60,484 nt of DNA, taken from the NCBI GenBank assembly GCA_035551355.1, contig DASZNF010000014.1, forward strand, positions 1 through 60,484, written 5' to 3'. Both the position numbers and the translations under genes were made by a program. Origin of the DNA: DATATV01 sp035551355. Its GTDB lineage: Bacteria > Actinomycetota > Actinomycetes > Mycobacteriales > Pseudonocardiaceae. The first letter of the stretch is position 1. The number at the start of each line of letters is the position of its first letter. Positions 7,539 through 16,964 of this stretch are shown here, in pieces. The notes beneath the pieces are model-generated. The model saw only the letters and a program-made list of their open reading frames with translations. It searched no databases and was not told the DNA's origin.

Positions 7539-7916
7539 TTAAACCGGTCGTAGGGCCAGGAAGTCGCTCACGTCGACCGCGCGCATGATCTGGCGGGCCG
7601 GCCACGGCAGCGGCCGCCGGCTCGGGTCGTGTACCAGTTCCGGCTCGGTCAGCGAGATCTTCCTGCCCCGGCTGACCAGCGAACAACCGCCCGCCGCGCG
7701 CACGTTGCGCACCCAGTCCGAGTCCGGTCCGTAGGTCAGCGCGATCCACATCCGGCCGTCCATGGCGAACACGCTGACCGGAGTGCGGAAGCTGCGGCCG
7801 GACTTGCGGCCCACGTGCTCGACCACGCCGAACATCGGCAACCGGTGGGCGAACCGGCCGAGCACCTTGTTGGTGTAGTCGCGGTTGAACCGGGCCACCG
7901 CCCTGGGGACCACCAT
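7539..7916 (-). CDS. Nitroreductase family deazaflavin-dependent protein (DUF385/Ddn-like)
   Basis: A 125-residue split-barrel protein. Features of the deazaflavin (F420)-dependent nitroreductase family are visible: NKVLGRFAHRLPMFGVVEHVGRKSGR near the N-terminus, RTPVSVF and the central YGPDSDWVRNVRAAG motif. Members reduce varied substrates with F420H2 in mycobacteria and relatives; the substrate here is unknown. GGGAGG lies about 7 nt before ATG 7916. A near-perfect palindrome overlaps its likely -10 (TAGAAT), suggesting a repressor site. It is divergent from purC. Confidence 0.88.
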   Translation of the reverse strand: MVVPRAVARFNRDYTNKVLGRFAHRLPMFGVVEHVGRKSGRSFRTPVSVFAMDGRMWIALTYGPDSDWVRNVRAAGGCSLVSRGRKISLTEPELVHDPSRRPLPWPARQIMRAVDVSDFLALRPV

Positions 7917-7938
7917 GACAACCTCCCGTGCGAACTAA

Positions 7939-7956
7939 ATTCTACGTACGTTGAAT
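7939..7956. promoter_or_regulatory. Palindromic operator candidate overlapping a -10 box
   Basis: An 18-bp dyad, ATTC-n-ACGTACGT-n-GAAT, is symmetric except at one pair of positions. On the minus strand it includes TAGAAT, a good -10 hexamer for the nitroreductase gene starting at 7916. TetR-type repressors often bind sites of this size and symmetry; no tetR gene is adjacent. Confidence 0.5.
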
Positions 7957-8001
7957 ATAGTGCGAAACAGCCGACCCGCAAGCCCTCCGGCGCACGACCC
8001 G

Positions 8002-8007
8002 TAGGCT
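8002..8007 (+). promoter_or_regulatory. Putative -10 element of purC (leaderless)
   Basis: TAGGCT ends 8 nt before the GTG start of purC, with no Shine-Dalgarno sequence between. The same hexamer occurs at similar spacing before phoU. The -35 region is not convincing. Confidence 0.4.
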
Positions 8008-8015
8008 CACCGACC

Positions 8016-8900
<885 letters not shown>

Positions 8901-8927
8901 GCTCCGCGGCCGCTTCGGCTCGCACGC

Positions 8928-9012
8928 CCTGACCGGTCAGGAGGGGCCTCCGGTGTCCCCCGATCGTGTCCAGCGGCTGATCAAACTCGATCGAGGTACA
9001 TGGGTTGATCAG
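8928..9012. repeat. Palindromes between purC and the DUF2334 gene
   Basis: CCTGACCGGTCAGG (8928-8941) is a perfect 14-bp palindrome just after purC and may end its transcript. Farther on, CTGATCAA (8977-8984) pairs with TTGATCAG (9005-9012), enclosing another palindrome CTCGATCGAG (8986-8995). The nested design looks like a protein-binding site rather than a terminator. Confidence 0.4.
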
Positions 9013-9088
9013 GAATTTTCCCGGATCGGCGTCGCCTGGCCACCTGGGTGACTCCTGGCCGTCATGCTGGTTTGGCCTCATCAATGGC

Positions 9089-9895
9089 ATGACGGGAAGC
9101 CTGGTGGTCTCGGTCTCCGGCACCACCGCCGCCACCCTGGACGCGACCAGGAAACTGGCCGAGGGGTTGGACCAGCGCTCGGTGCCCCTGTCCCTACTCG
9201 TCAACCCCAAGCGTCAGGCCGGTGAACCGGCGGTGCTGGACTGGCTGCGCGAACGCGCCACCGGTCCGGCCGGCACCGACACGCTGGCGCTGCACGGTAT
9301 GAGCGGCTCGACCCGGCGACCGGTGACGGGCCTGCGCACCCCGGAGTTCGCGGTGCTGCCCGCGCACGAGGCCGGGCTGAAACTGCTCGCCGCCCGCGCC
9401 ATGCTGCACCATCTCGGCTTGCCGACGGAGAGCTTCGCGCCGCCCAACTGGGTGGCCTCGCCGGGCACGCTGTCGGCGTTGCGGCGCAACGGTTTCCGGC
9501 TGTGCGCCGAGCTGCGCGGGGTGCGTGATCTGCTGGGCGGCTCGGTCCGGGTTGGCCGGGTGCTCGGGTTCGGCCCGGGCCGCCAGGCCGAGCACTGGTG
9601 GTGCGCCGCGCTGGTGCTGGGGGCGGGGCGGATCGCCCGCCGCGGCGGACTGGTCCGGCTGGCCGTGGACGCCTCCGACCTGACCCGGCCGGGCGTGACG
9701 GTGGCGGTGCGCGACGCCGTGGACATCGCCCTGCACCACGGCGCCGCGCCGCTCACCTACGCCGACCTGGCCGGCCCGGTGGTGCCCGCACCGCGACGCG
9801 CGGGCCAGACCGGGGCTCAGACCTCGGTGGCCTCGCCGCGGGTCAGCGGCTTCAGCGGGGCGACGTCCTTGCTGAAGTTCTCCAGGAAGCCGTAG
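9089..9895 (+). CDS. DUF2334-like (polysaccharide deacetylase-fold) protein
   Basis: About 268 residues from ATG 9089; an in-frame ATG at 9005 exists, but its extra residues do not look like the family. The opening LVVSVSGTTAATLDATRKLAEGLDQRSVPLSLLVNP resembles the first strand of DUF2334 and related deacetylase-fold proteins. The segment ALHGMSG stands where an active-site histidine is usual, and FAPPNWVASPGTLSALRRNGF matches the later barrel motif. Its 3' end overlaps the convergent metallo-hydrolase by 79 bp, so the last ~25 residues may vary between relatives. Substrate unknown. Confidence 0.7.
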   Translation: MTGSLVVSVSGTTAATLDATRKLAEGLDQRSVPLSLLVNPKRQAGEPAVLDWLRERATGPAGTDTLALHGMSGSTRRPVTGLRTPEFAVLPAHEAGLKLLAARAMLHHLGLPTESFAPPNWVASPGTLSALRRNGFRLCAELRGVRDLLGGSVRVGRVLGFGPGRQAEHWWCAALVLGAGRIARRGGLVRLAVDASDLTRPGVTVAVRDAVDIALHHGAAPLTYADLAGPVVPAPRRAGQTGAQTSVASPRVSGFSGATSLLKFSRKP

Positions 9896-10452
9896 CCCAT
9901 CTCGGGGCTGGCCAGGATCGCCTCGTGGATCGGCACGGCGACCCGGGGCTTGACCGCGCGCAGGAAGTCCACCGCCTCGGAGGTCTTCATCCAGGGCGCG
10001 GCGACCGGCGCGCCGAGCACGTCCACCGCCTGCTCGGGCACGTGCAGCGCGTCGCCGGGGTGGTAGAACGCGCCGTGGTCGACCAGATAGGCGGAGTTGC
10101 TGATGTCGGGCACCCCGTTGTAGATCTCCGCGTGGTGGCCGCCGACCACGGTGATCGCGGCCCCGCCCAGCTCGAAGGAGTCACCGGCGGTCGCCACCCG
10201 CGCGGTCAGGCCGAGTTTGGCCACGATCGGCTCGGTGTCCGGGTCGACCACCAGCGTGGCGTCCGGGTTGGCCTTGACCAGTCCGGGCAGCTTCGACTCG
10301 TCGAGGTGGTCGAAGTGCTGGTGGGTGATCAGGATCGCGGTGAGGTCGCGCAGGTCCTCGTAGCCGGCCGAGAACGTGCCCGGGTCGAACAGCAGCCGGG
10401 CCGAGTCGCTTTCCACCAGCACACATGAATGTCCGAAATGGACAAATCGCAT
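9817..10452 (-). CDS. Metallo-beta-lactamase-fold hydrolase (UlaG-like)
   Basis: A 211-residue cytoplasmic protein. The fold opens with MRFVHFGHSCVLVE and contains the metal-binding HQHFDHLD (HxHxDH at about residues 59-64); HHAE and YHPGDALHV supply later ligands, and PIHEAI the last histidine. This resembles UlaG/YtnP-like hydrolases that may act on lactones, phosphodiesters or other substrates; nothing in the context selects one. The start ATG follows GAGGGAAGAAG. It converges with and overlaps the DUF2334 gene. The epimerase upstream reads in the same direction, 78 nt away. Confidence 0.87.
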   Translation of the reverse strand: MRFVHFGHSCVLVESDSARLLFDPGTFSAGYEDLRDLTAILITHQHFDHLDESKLPGLVKANPDATLVVDPDTEPIVAKLGLTARVATAGDSFELGGAAITVVGGHHAEIYNGVPDISNSAYLVDHGAFYHPGDALHVPEQAVDVLGAPVAAPWMKTSEAVDFLRAVKPRVAVPIHEAILASPEMGYGFLENFSKDVAPLKPLTRGEATEV

Positions 10453-10530
10453 CGGAACTTCTTCCCTCGTCCGTGGAGTTTTTCGATGTGGACGTTGTCC
10501 GCACCGTCAACCTATGCCCACTCGCGCAGG

Positions 10531-11529
10531 TCACGCCAATGTGGCGAGCAGCCCGGCCTCGTCGGCCGCGGTCAGCCCGGCCTTGCGCGGCCGGTCCAGG
10601 CCAAGGCGCCGTTCGTGCGCGAGCACCGCGGCCACCGTGTCGGCCAGTGGGCGGGGGCGCAGCCCGGCGGCCAGCGAGGGGGCCGGATCGTGCGCCTGGA
10701 CCCCGTAGTGGGTGGCCGGCAGCCAGCCGGGCAGCGAGCGCGGCCCACTCCATCGGGTGACCCCGGCCGCGGCCAGGGCCTCGGGTGCGATCGGCACGAA
10801 CTCCACCGGCTGCGCCGGGCCGGCCAGTTCGGCGATCTCCGCGAGCAGCTGCAGCCACGGCCGGGGTCGCCCGATCGCGTCGAAGTCCCCGGCCAGCTCC
10901 CGCTCCCCGGCGTCCACCAGCCAGGCGGCCAGATCCCGCACGTCGACGTGCTGCGCGGGGTGCGCGGGCACGTCCGGCACCACCACCCGGCCGCCCCGGG
11001 ACAGCCGGGCCGGCCAGTACCCGAACCGGTCACTGGCGTCCCCCGGTCCGACGATGGAGCCCGGCCGCACCACGAACGCCCGCCCACCGGTGGCCGACCG
11101 CACCGCGTCCTCACCGGCCACCTTGATCGCCCCGTACCGGTAGGGGTCAGGTCCGTCCGGGAACCCCTCGGCCCGCAGCGGCTCCAGCAACGGCGCGTCG
11201 GCGCGCAGGCCGAGGGTGGCGCAGTCGGCGTAGACGTTGATGGTGGACACGAAACTCCAGTGCCGCACCCTCCCGGCCAGCGCGCGCAGCGCGGCGGCCA
11301 CCCACGGGTAGGACAGCGCGGCCAGCTCCACCGCCGCGTCGAACTCCGTCCCGGCCAGCGCGGCCAGACCCTCCGGCTGATCCCGGTCCACGACGACCAG
11401 TCGCGCGCCCCCGGGCGCCGGGCCGGTGTGGCCGCGTGCGGCGCAGATCACCTCGTGCCCGCGGCGCACCCCCTCGGCCGCCACCGCGCCGCCGAGGAAA
11501 CCCGTCCCGCCCAGCACAAGTAGTCGCAT
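10531..11529 (-). CDS. NAD-dependent epimerase/dehydratase family protein (extended SDR)
   Basis: A 332-residue extended SDR. The N-terminal dinucleotide motif is LVLGGTGFLGGAVA (GxxGxxG). WSFVSTINVYAD supplies a catalytic serine region, and PYRYGAIKVAGEDAV fits YxxxK as YGAIK. VVRPGSIVGPGD is a typical substrate-domain motif. It is related to NAD-dependent reductases annotated in actinobacteria next to metabolic genes; the sugar or other substrate is unknown. The gene is divergent from purS and shares the ~125-bp upstream region with it. Confidence 0.87.
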   Translation of the reverse strand: MRLLVLGGTGFLGGAVAAEGVRRGHEVICAARGHTGPAPGGARLVVVDRDQPEGLAALAGTEFDAAVELAALSYPWVAAALRALAGRVRHWSFVSTINVYADCATLGLRADAPLLEPLRAEGFPDGPDPYRYGAIKVAGEDAVRSATGGRAFVVRPGSIVGPGDASDRFGYWPARLSRGGRVVVPDVPAHPAQHVDVRDLAAWLVDAGERELAGDFDAIGRPRPWLQLLAEIAELAGPAQPVEFVPIAPEALAAAGVTRWSGPRSLPGWLPATHYGVQAHDPAPSLAAGLRPRPLADTVAAVLAHERRLGLDRPRKAGLTAADEAGLLATLA

Positions 11530-11603
11530 CGGTTCACTGTGGCCCGCCCACCAGCGGTCACCCCAGCAGTTGGCGTCCGCCCTGAGCGAATCAGCAGGTC
11601 AGG

Positions 11604-11609
11604 TAGGAT
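11604..11609 (+). promoter_or_regulatory. Putative -10 of the purSQL operon
   Basis: TAGGAT in GGTAGGATTC lies 45 nt before the purS start. No strong -35 is visible. The 5' leader shows no riboswitch-like structure that I can recognise. Confidence 0.3.
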
Positions 11610-11654
11610 TCAGCGGTACCGCCCCAGCCCCCTCAACGTGCCTGGAGACCACCA

Positions 11655-11894
11655 GTGGCCCGTGTCGTCGTCGACGTCATGCCCAAACCGGAGATCCTCG
11701 ACCCGCAGGGACAGGCGGTGGCCAAGGCCCTGCCCCGGCTGGGTTTCGCCGGAGTGTCCGATGTCCGCCAAGGCAAGCGGTTCGAGTTGGAGGTCGACGA
11801 CTCGGTCGACGACGAGACGCTGGCGAAGATCGCCGAGGGCTTCCTGGCCAACCCGGTGATCGAGGAGTGGACCGTCCGGCGGGTGCAGGCATGA
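11655..11894 (+). CDS. purS: Phosphoribosylformylglycinamidine synthase subunit PurS
   Basis: A 79-residue protein, the usual PurS length. The sequence MARVVVDVMPKPEILDPQGQ, followed by VRQGKRFEL and NPVIEEWTV, is characteristic. PurS dimers bridge PurQ and PurL and help channel ammonia in the three-part FGAM synthase. GTGG-rich context precedes the start; the alternative start codon choices are few. The stop overlaps the purQ start (ATGA at 11891-11894). Confidence 0.96.
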   Translation: MARVVVDVMPKPEILDPQGQAVAKALPRLGFAGVSDVRQGKRFELEVDDSVDDETLAKIAEGFLANPVIEEWTVRRVQA

Positions 11895-12565
11895 CCTCCC
11901 GCATCGGGGTGGTCACCTTTCCCGGCACCCTGGACGATTCGGACACCGCCCGGGCGGTGCGCGCGGTCGGCGCCGAGCCGGTCGCGCTGTGGCACGGCGA
12001 CGCCGATCTGCACGGGGTGGCCGCGGTGATCCTGCCCGGGGGCTTCTCCTACGGCGACTATCTGCGGGCCGGCGCGATCGCCCGGTTCGCCCCGGTGATG
12101 GGCCCGGTGATCGACGCGGCCCACCAGGGCATGCCGGTTCTCGGGATCTGCAACGGTTTCCAGGTGCTGTGCGAGGCGGGTCTGCTGCCTGGCGCGCTGA
12201 TCCGCAACGCCTCGCTGCACTTCGTGTGCCGGGAGGAGTGGCTGCGCGTGGAGAACACCGGGACCGCGTGGACCAACCGGTTCGACAAGGATGCGCAGAT
12301 CGTCATCCCGGTGAAGAACATGGACGGCTGCTACCAGGCCGAACCGGGCACCGTGGCCGAACTGGAGGGTGAGGGCCGGGTGGTGTTCCGCTACCTGGAC
12401 AACCCGAACGGCTCGGTGGCCGGCATCGCCGGCATCACCGACGCGCGCGGCCGGGTGGTGGGCCTGATGCCGCATCCCGAGCACGCCATCGACGCGCTGA
12501 CCGGGCCCAGCGACGACGGCCTCGGCCTGTTCCTGTCCGCCCTCGACCATCTGGTGAGCGCATGA
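11891..12565 (+). CDS. purQ: Phosphoribosylformylglycinamidine synthase subunit PurQ (glutaminase)
   Basis: A 224-residue class I glutamine amidotransferase that supplies ammonia to PurL. The nucleophile is Cys87 in GICNGFQ; the oxyanion motif PGGFSYGD and the catalytic His/Glu in PHPEH are present. It overlaps purS at the 5' end and purL at the 3' end (ATGA), so the three subunits are translationally coupled in the order S-Q-L, consistent with a complex of the small-PurL type. Confidence 0.97.
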   Translation: MTSRIGVVTFPGTLDDSDTARAVRAVGAEPVALWHGDADLHGVAAVILPGGFSYGDYLRAGAIARFAPVMGPVIDAAHQGMPVLGICNGFQVLCEAGLLPGALIRNASLHFVCREEWLRVENTGTAWTNRFDKDAQIVIPVKNMDGCYQAEPGTVAELEGEGRVVFRYLDNPNGSVAGIAGITDARGRVVGLMPHPEHAIDALTGPSDDGLGLFLSALDHLVSA

Positions 12566-14844
12566 GCATCCCGACCGTGACCGCGGACACCGTCGAGCAC
12601 GCACTGTCCACTCCGGACACCAAGCAGCCCTACGCGGAACTGGGCCTCAAGGACGACGAGTACCAGCGCATCCGGGACATCCTGGGCCGCCGCCCCACCG
12701 ACGCCGAACTGGCCATGTACTCGGTGATGTGGAGCGAGCACTGCTCCTACAAGTCCTCCAAGGTGCATCTGCGCTACTTCGGCGAGACCACCACCGAGGA
12801 AATGCGCGCGAAGATGCTGGCCGGGATCGGCGAGAACGCCGGGGTCATCGACATCGGCGACGGCTGGGCGGTGACGTTCAAGGCGGAGAGCCACAACCAT
12901 CCGTCCTATGTGGAGCCTCATCAGGGCGCGGCCACCGGCGTCGGCGGCATCGTGCGCGACATCCTCGCGATGGGCGCGCGGCCGCTGGCGGTGCAGGACT
13001 CCATCCGGTTCGGCCCGGCCGACGCCGACGACACCAAGCGGGTGCTGCCCGGCGTGGTGTCCGGGGTGGGCGGCTACGGCAACTGCCTCGGCCTGCCCAA
13101 CATCGGCGGCGAGGTGGTGTTCGACCGCACCTACGCGGGCAACCCGCTGGTGAACGCGTTGTGCGTGGGCGCGATGCGGATCGAGGACCTGCACCTGGCG
13201 CACGCCACCGGCGTTGGCAACAAGATCATCCTGTTCGGCGCGCGCACCGGCCTGGACGGCATCGGCGGAGTGTCCGTGCTGGCCTCGGAAACATTCTCCG
13301 AGTCCACCGGCCGCAAGAAGCTGCCCAGCGTGCAGGTCGGCGACCCGTTCACCGAAAAAGTGCTCATCGAGTGCTGCCTCGAACTGTTCCACGCCGGTCT
13401 GGTGGTGGGCATCCAGGACCTTGGCGGGGCGGGCCTTTCCTGCGCCACCAGCGAGCTGGCCAGCGCCGGGGACGGCGGCATGCGCATCGTGCTGGACCGG
13501 GTTCCGTTGCGGGCCAAGGGAATGACCCCGGCCGAGGTGCTCTCCAGCGAGTCGCAGGAACGCATGTGCGCGGTGGTCACCCCGGACAACGTCGAGGCTT
13601 TCCTCGCGGTGTGCGCGAAGTGGGACGTGACCGCGACCGAGATCGGCGAGGTCACCGACGGCGAGAACCTGGTGATCACCTGGCACGACGAAACCGTGGT
13701 CGACGTGCCGCCGCGGACTGTCGCCCACGACGGCCCGGTGTACCAGCGTCCCGTGCGGCGTCCGTCCACTCAGGACGATCTGGTGGCCGACACCAGCGCG
13801 ATGCTGGAGCGTCCGGCCGGCCCGGCCGAACTACGGGAAACGTTGCTGCACATGGTTTCCTCGCCGAACCTGGCCTCCCGCCGCTGGGTCACCGAGCAGT
13901 ACGACCGGTTCGTGCGCGGCGGCACCGTGCTCGCGCAGCCCGCCGACTCCGGCATGATCCGGATCGACGAGGAAACCGGCCGTGGCGTCTCGGTGTCCAC
14001 CGACTGCAATTCCCGTTACGTGGCCCTGGATCCCTACGTCGGTGCGCAGCTGGCGCTGGCCGAGGCCTACCGCAACGTGGTGGTCGGCGGCGCGAGTCCG
14101 CTGGCGGTGACCGACTGCCTGAACTTCGGTTCGCCCGAGGACCCGGGCGTGATGTGGCAGTTCCGCGAGGCGCTGCACGGCCTGGCCGACGGCTGCCGGG
14201 AACTGGGCATCCCGGTGATCGGCGGCAATGTCAGCTTCTACAACCAGACCGGGACCACCGCGATCCTGCCCACCCCGCTGGTCGGCGTGCTCGGCGTGAT
14301 CGACGACGTGCGCAGGCGCATCCCCACCGGATTCGGCGCCGAACTCGGGGAAACCCTGCTGCTGCTGGGCGACACCCGCGATGAGTTCGACGGTTCGGAG
14401 TGGGCGCACGTGGTGCACGGTCACCTCGGCGGGAAGCCGCCGAAGGTGGATCTGGCCCGGGAGCGGTTGCTCGGCGAGATCCTGATCGCCGGTTCCCGCG
14501 ACGGCATGCTCTCGGCCGCACACGACCTGTCCGAGGGCGGGCTGGCCCAGGCCGTGGTCGAGGCCGCGCTGGCCGGCGAGTCCGGCTGCCGGATCGTGCT
14601 GCCCGAAGGGGCCGACCCGTTCGTGTGGCTGTTCTCCGAGTCGGCGGGGCGGGCGCTGGTCGCGGTGCCGCGCAGCGAGGAGCTGCGGTTCACCGAGATG
14701 TGTTCGGCCCGGCAGCTGCCGTGGGTGCGCATCGGCGTGGTCGACAAGGAGTCCGACGCGGTGGAGATCCAGGACGTGGCCACCCTCGGCCTGGCCGAGC
14801 TGCGCTCAGCCTGGGAGGGCACCCTGCCCGCCCTGTTCGACTGA
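12562..14844 (+). CDS. purL: Phosphoribosylformylglycinamidine synthase subunit PurL
   Basis: A 760-residue ATP-dependent synthase, the small PurL form that needs PurS and PurQ. It converts FGAR to FGAM. MWSEHCSYKSSKVHLRYF (about residues 52-69), ESHNHPSYVEPHQGAATGVGG and the second-half repeat DCNSRYVALDPY match the family, and the tandem AIRS-like halves are both present. The ATG overlaps the purQ stop. Its last 39 bp overlap the convergent pentapeptide-repeat gene. Confidence 0.97.
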   Translation: MSIPTVTADTVEHALSTPDTKQPYAELGLKDDEYQRIRDILGRRPTDAELAMYSVMWSEHCSYKSSKVHLRYFGETTTEEMRAKMLAGIGENAGVIDIGDGWAVTFKAESHNHPSYVEPHQGAATGVGGIVRDILAMGARPLAVQDSIRFGPADADDTKRVLPGVVSGVGGYGNCLGLPNIGGEVVFDRTYAGNPLVNALCVGAMRIEDLHLAHATGVGNKIILFGARTGLDGIGGVSVLASETFSESTGRKKLPSVQVGDPFTEKVLIECCLELFHAGLVVGIQDLGGAGLSCATSELASAGDGGMRIVLDRVPLRAKGMTPAEVLSSESQERMCAVVTPDNVEAFLAVCAKWDVTATEIGEVTDGENLVITWHDETVVDVPPRTVAHDGPVYQRPVRRPSTQDDLVADTSAMLERPAGPAELRETLLHMVSSPNLASRRWVTEQYDRFVRGGTVLAQPADSGMIRIDEETGRGVSVSTDCNSRYVALDPYVGAQLALAEAYRNVVVGGASPLAVTDCLNFGSPEDPGVMWQFREALHGLADGCRELGIPVIGGNVSFYNQTGTTAILPTPLVGVLGVIDDVRRRIPTGFGAELGETLLLLGDTRDEFDGSEWAHVVHGHLGGKPPKVDLARERLLGEILIAGSRDGMLSAAHDLSEGGLAQAVVEAALAGESGCRIVLPEGADPFVWLFSESAGRALVAVPRSEELRFTEMCSARQLPWVRIGVVDKESDAVEIQDVATLGLAELRSAWEGTLPALFD

Positions 14845-15849
14845 GTGCGGTTCGACGCGCGGATTCCCTGACGGCACAGGCGGTTTGCCCGCCTGGAAAG
14901 TGGTGTGCGCGAAGTCGGGGGCCTGCGCGAACCGGGCATCGGTGAGCGTGACCGGCTTCTCGAACACCGCGTCCGCGAACTTGGTGGCACCGAGGAACGT
15001 AGTGCCGGTGAAGTCCGCGGGCATGCCGGTGCGCAGCTTGGAAAACCAGGCCTTGCCGTGGAAAACCGTGTCCACACAACGGAACCGGTTGCCGTGCTCG
15101 ATCAGCGTGAGAGCGGTTCCGGTCAGCCACACGTCGCGATGGAAGACGGTGTCGCTGAAGTTGACGCTGTTGTGGATGCTCGCGTAGCGCAGCCGCAACT
15201 CGCCGAGGTCGCGATGGGCCAGGTCCAGGTACTCCAGCCGGGCGCCGGTGAGGTCCAGGTCGTAGCGGGTCGCGGCCGGCGCCTCCCGGGCCGGCAGCAG
15301 GTCGGTGAGCAGCCGTTGCGCGGTCAGCCGGGCCTGGCGTTCGTTGGCGTCCTCGCCGTCGAACGGGCGGCGCAGGTAGGCGCACAGCACGTCCAGCACG
15401 GTCTGCGTGTACCCGGAGCGGGCGCGGGCCAGGCCGGCCAGCGCGTGCATCGCGCCCACCCGGACCTGATCGGCGTTGTGTCCCAACAGTTCCACCGACT
15501 TGGCGAACCGCTCGTCGGCGGCGCGTTCCCGGTCCAGTTCGTGCTGGCCCTCACCGGTGCGTTGCCGCCGGTCGTTGAGCCACAAGCCATACAGCGCGAC
15601 CACCGCCGCGCCGGCGAGGCCGCCGGTGCGCAGCGCGTCCGCCTCATCGGTGCTGCCGTCGGCCAGCAGCAGACCGGTGACCAGGCCCAACGCGCCGAGC
15701 GCGATCAGGAATGCGGCACTGAGCCGAAACGAGCCAACCTGGCGCCGGGCCGGCGCCGATCGGGTGGGTGCGAGCCAGGCCAGGGCGAAGGCCACGAAGC
15801 CCAGCCCGAGACCCACCCACCCGATCGGTAACCACGGAAAAGCGCGCAT
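14806..15849 (-). CDS. Membrane protein with C-terminal pentapeptide-like repeats
   Basis: A 347-residue protein. Two or three TM helices lie in the first ~90 residues (IGWVGLGLGFVAFALAWLAP, AFLIALGALGLVTGLLLADG, GLAGAAVVALYGLWLND). A helical middle part carries ERAADERFAKSVELLGHNADQVRVGAMHALAGLA, a motif common in actinobacterial pentapeptide proteins. The C-terminal part has A(D/N)LxF-like pentads (DFTGTTFLGATKFADAVFEKP). Such proteins are widespread and mostly uncharacterised. The gene ends inside purL, so the final ~13 codons are constrained by two genes. Confidence 0.82.
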   Translation of the reverse strand: MRAFPWLPIGWVGLGLGFVAFALAWLAPTRSAPARRQVGSFRLSAAFLIALGALGLVTGLLLADGSTDEADALRTGGLAGAAVVALYGLWLNDRRQRTGEGQHELDRERAADERFAKSVELLGHNADQVRVGAMHALAGLARARSGYTQTVLDVLCAYLRRPFDGEDANERQARLTAQRLLTDLLPAREAPAATRYDLDLTGARLEYLDLAHRDLGELRLRYASIHNSVNFSDTVFHRDVWLTGTALTLIEHGNRFRCVDTVFHGKAWFSKLRTGMPADFTGTTFLGATKFADAVFEKPVTLTDARFAQAPDFAHTTFQAGKPPVPSGNPRVEPHSVEQGGQGALPG

Positions 15850-15858
15850 CCGTGCAGG

Positions 15859-16734
15859 TTATCCGTTGGCCAGCGCCTGGACCCGGCTGATGTCGCCGTT
15901 GAACCGGTCCTGGTCACCGGGGAAGGTGCCGGAATCGGCGTACTGCCAGATCGTCTGGAACGTCCACGCGTAGGGCATGGTGCCCGGCGATGACGCGTAA
16001 CTGGCCAGCATCAGCGGGTTGGTGGAGGAGAAGTCACCCTCGCTGCCGGTGCATTCCGCCCACCAGCTGGTCGCCGTGTAGATGACCGGCCAGCGCGTCG
16101 TTTTGGCGTGGTATTCGTTGCTGAACGACAGAACCCAGTTGATCATTCCGGTGTAACTGAGGCCATAGCAGTCCGCGCCGTAGGGATTCCATTCCAGATC
16201 CAGCATCCCGGGCAGCGTCTTGCCGTCTTTGGACCAGCCGCCGCCGTGCGCGACGAAGTAGTCGGCCTGGGCCGCGCCACTGGCCGTGTCGGGCGTGGCG
16301 AAATGGTAGGCGCCACGAATGATGCCCACGTTGTAGGAACCCTCGTACTGCTGGGTGAAATAGGGATTCGTGTAGTAGGTGCCCTCGGTCGCCTTGACGT
16401 AGGCGAACTTGGCGCCGTTGGCCGCCACCGAGGACCAGTTCACGTTGCCCTGGTAGCCGCTGACGTCCAGCCCTGGAGTCTGGGTGACCAGCGGGCTGAT
16501 GGTGACGTACTCGGTTCGGTCGCCTTCGTGCTTGGCCACCTGCGATCCCGCCCAGTCCAGTTCGGGGTGGGTGACCAGCCGCACCGCCGCCTGCTGTTGG
16601 GGAGTCAGGTTGCCGGGAGTGGAGGAAGCCGCCGCGGCCGGGATCGCCGAGCCGGCCAGCAGGGTGGCGGCCAGGCCGGTGATCAGCACCGTGCCATTGA
16701 GGATTCCACGTCTTCCGCGTGACGTGACTGTCAT
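15859..16734 (-). CDS. Secreted GH25 muramidase (first of three)
   Basis: A 291-residue secreted glycoside hydrolase family 25 lysozyme. The Sec signal peptide after the basic SRGRRG contains LITGLAATLLAGSAIPAAAA. The GH25 domain starts at TPGLDVSGYQGNVNW and contains the catalytic DxE in MLDLEWNPYG, the conserved YHFATPD and the terminal FQTIWQYADSGTFPGDQDRF. It cleaves the MurNAc-GlcNAc bond of peptidoglycan. I place the start at ATG 16734 after GAAAGG. The leader is similar to that of the next gene, so the pair is a duplication. Confidence 0.92.
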   Translation of the reverse strand: MTVTSRGRRGILNGTVLITGLAATLLAGSAIPAAAASSTPGNLTPQQQAAVRLVTHPELDWAGSQVAKHEGDRTEYVTISPLVTQTPGLDVSGYQGNVNWSSVAANGAKFAYVKATEGTYYTNPYFTQQYEGSYNVGIIRGAYHFATPDTASGAAQADYFVAHGGGWSKDGKTLPGMLDLEWNPYGADCYGLSYTGMINWVLSFSNEYHAKTTRWPVIYTATSWWAECTGSEGDFSSTNPLMLASYASSPGTMPYAWTFQTIWQYADSGTFPGDQDRFNGDISRVQALANG

Positions 16735-16796
16735 GATCGACCTTTCGATTCGCCCTCGCGTGACGGTCGGGGCCGGCCGTCTGACTGGGCAGTGTG
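16735..16796 (-). promoter_or_regulatory. Conserved structured leader of GH25 gene 1
   Basis: Read on the minus strand, the leader contains CACACT (a -10-like hexamer at 16796-16791), CAGTCAG, a GC-rich dyad, then ACGCGAGGGC (16761-16752) and ATCGAAAGG (16749-16741) before ATG. The same blocks in the same order precede the second GH25 gene, although the dyad sequences differ while both can still fold. This is the pattern of a conserved RNA structure or a recent duplication. Confidence 0.45.
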
Positions 16797-16907
16797 GACG
16801 GCTGCGCAACCGGATGTCAGCTGATTCGGTAAATTGATCACGACAATCCGGTGATGAATCGGTGAGCGGCGCCGAAAGTCAAATGTGAATTTTTGGCCAG
16901 GCCGCGA

Positions 16908-16940
16908 GGGAGTGGTTCCCGTGTGCCGAGAACCACTCCC
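16908..16940 (-). terminator. Hairpin terminator after GH25 gene 2
   Basis: GGGAGTGGTTC (16908-16918) and its exact complement (16930-16940) form an 11-bp stem with an 11-nt loop, 24 nt after the stop of the second GH25 gene. The remaining 16810-16907 shows no gene. Confidence 0.7.
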
Positions 16941-16964
16941 GGTGTCAATTCGGGCTATCCGTGA

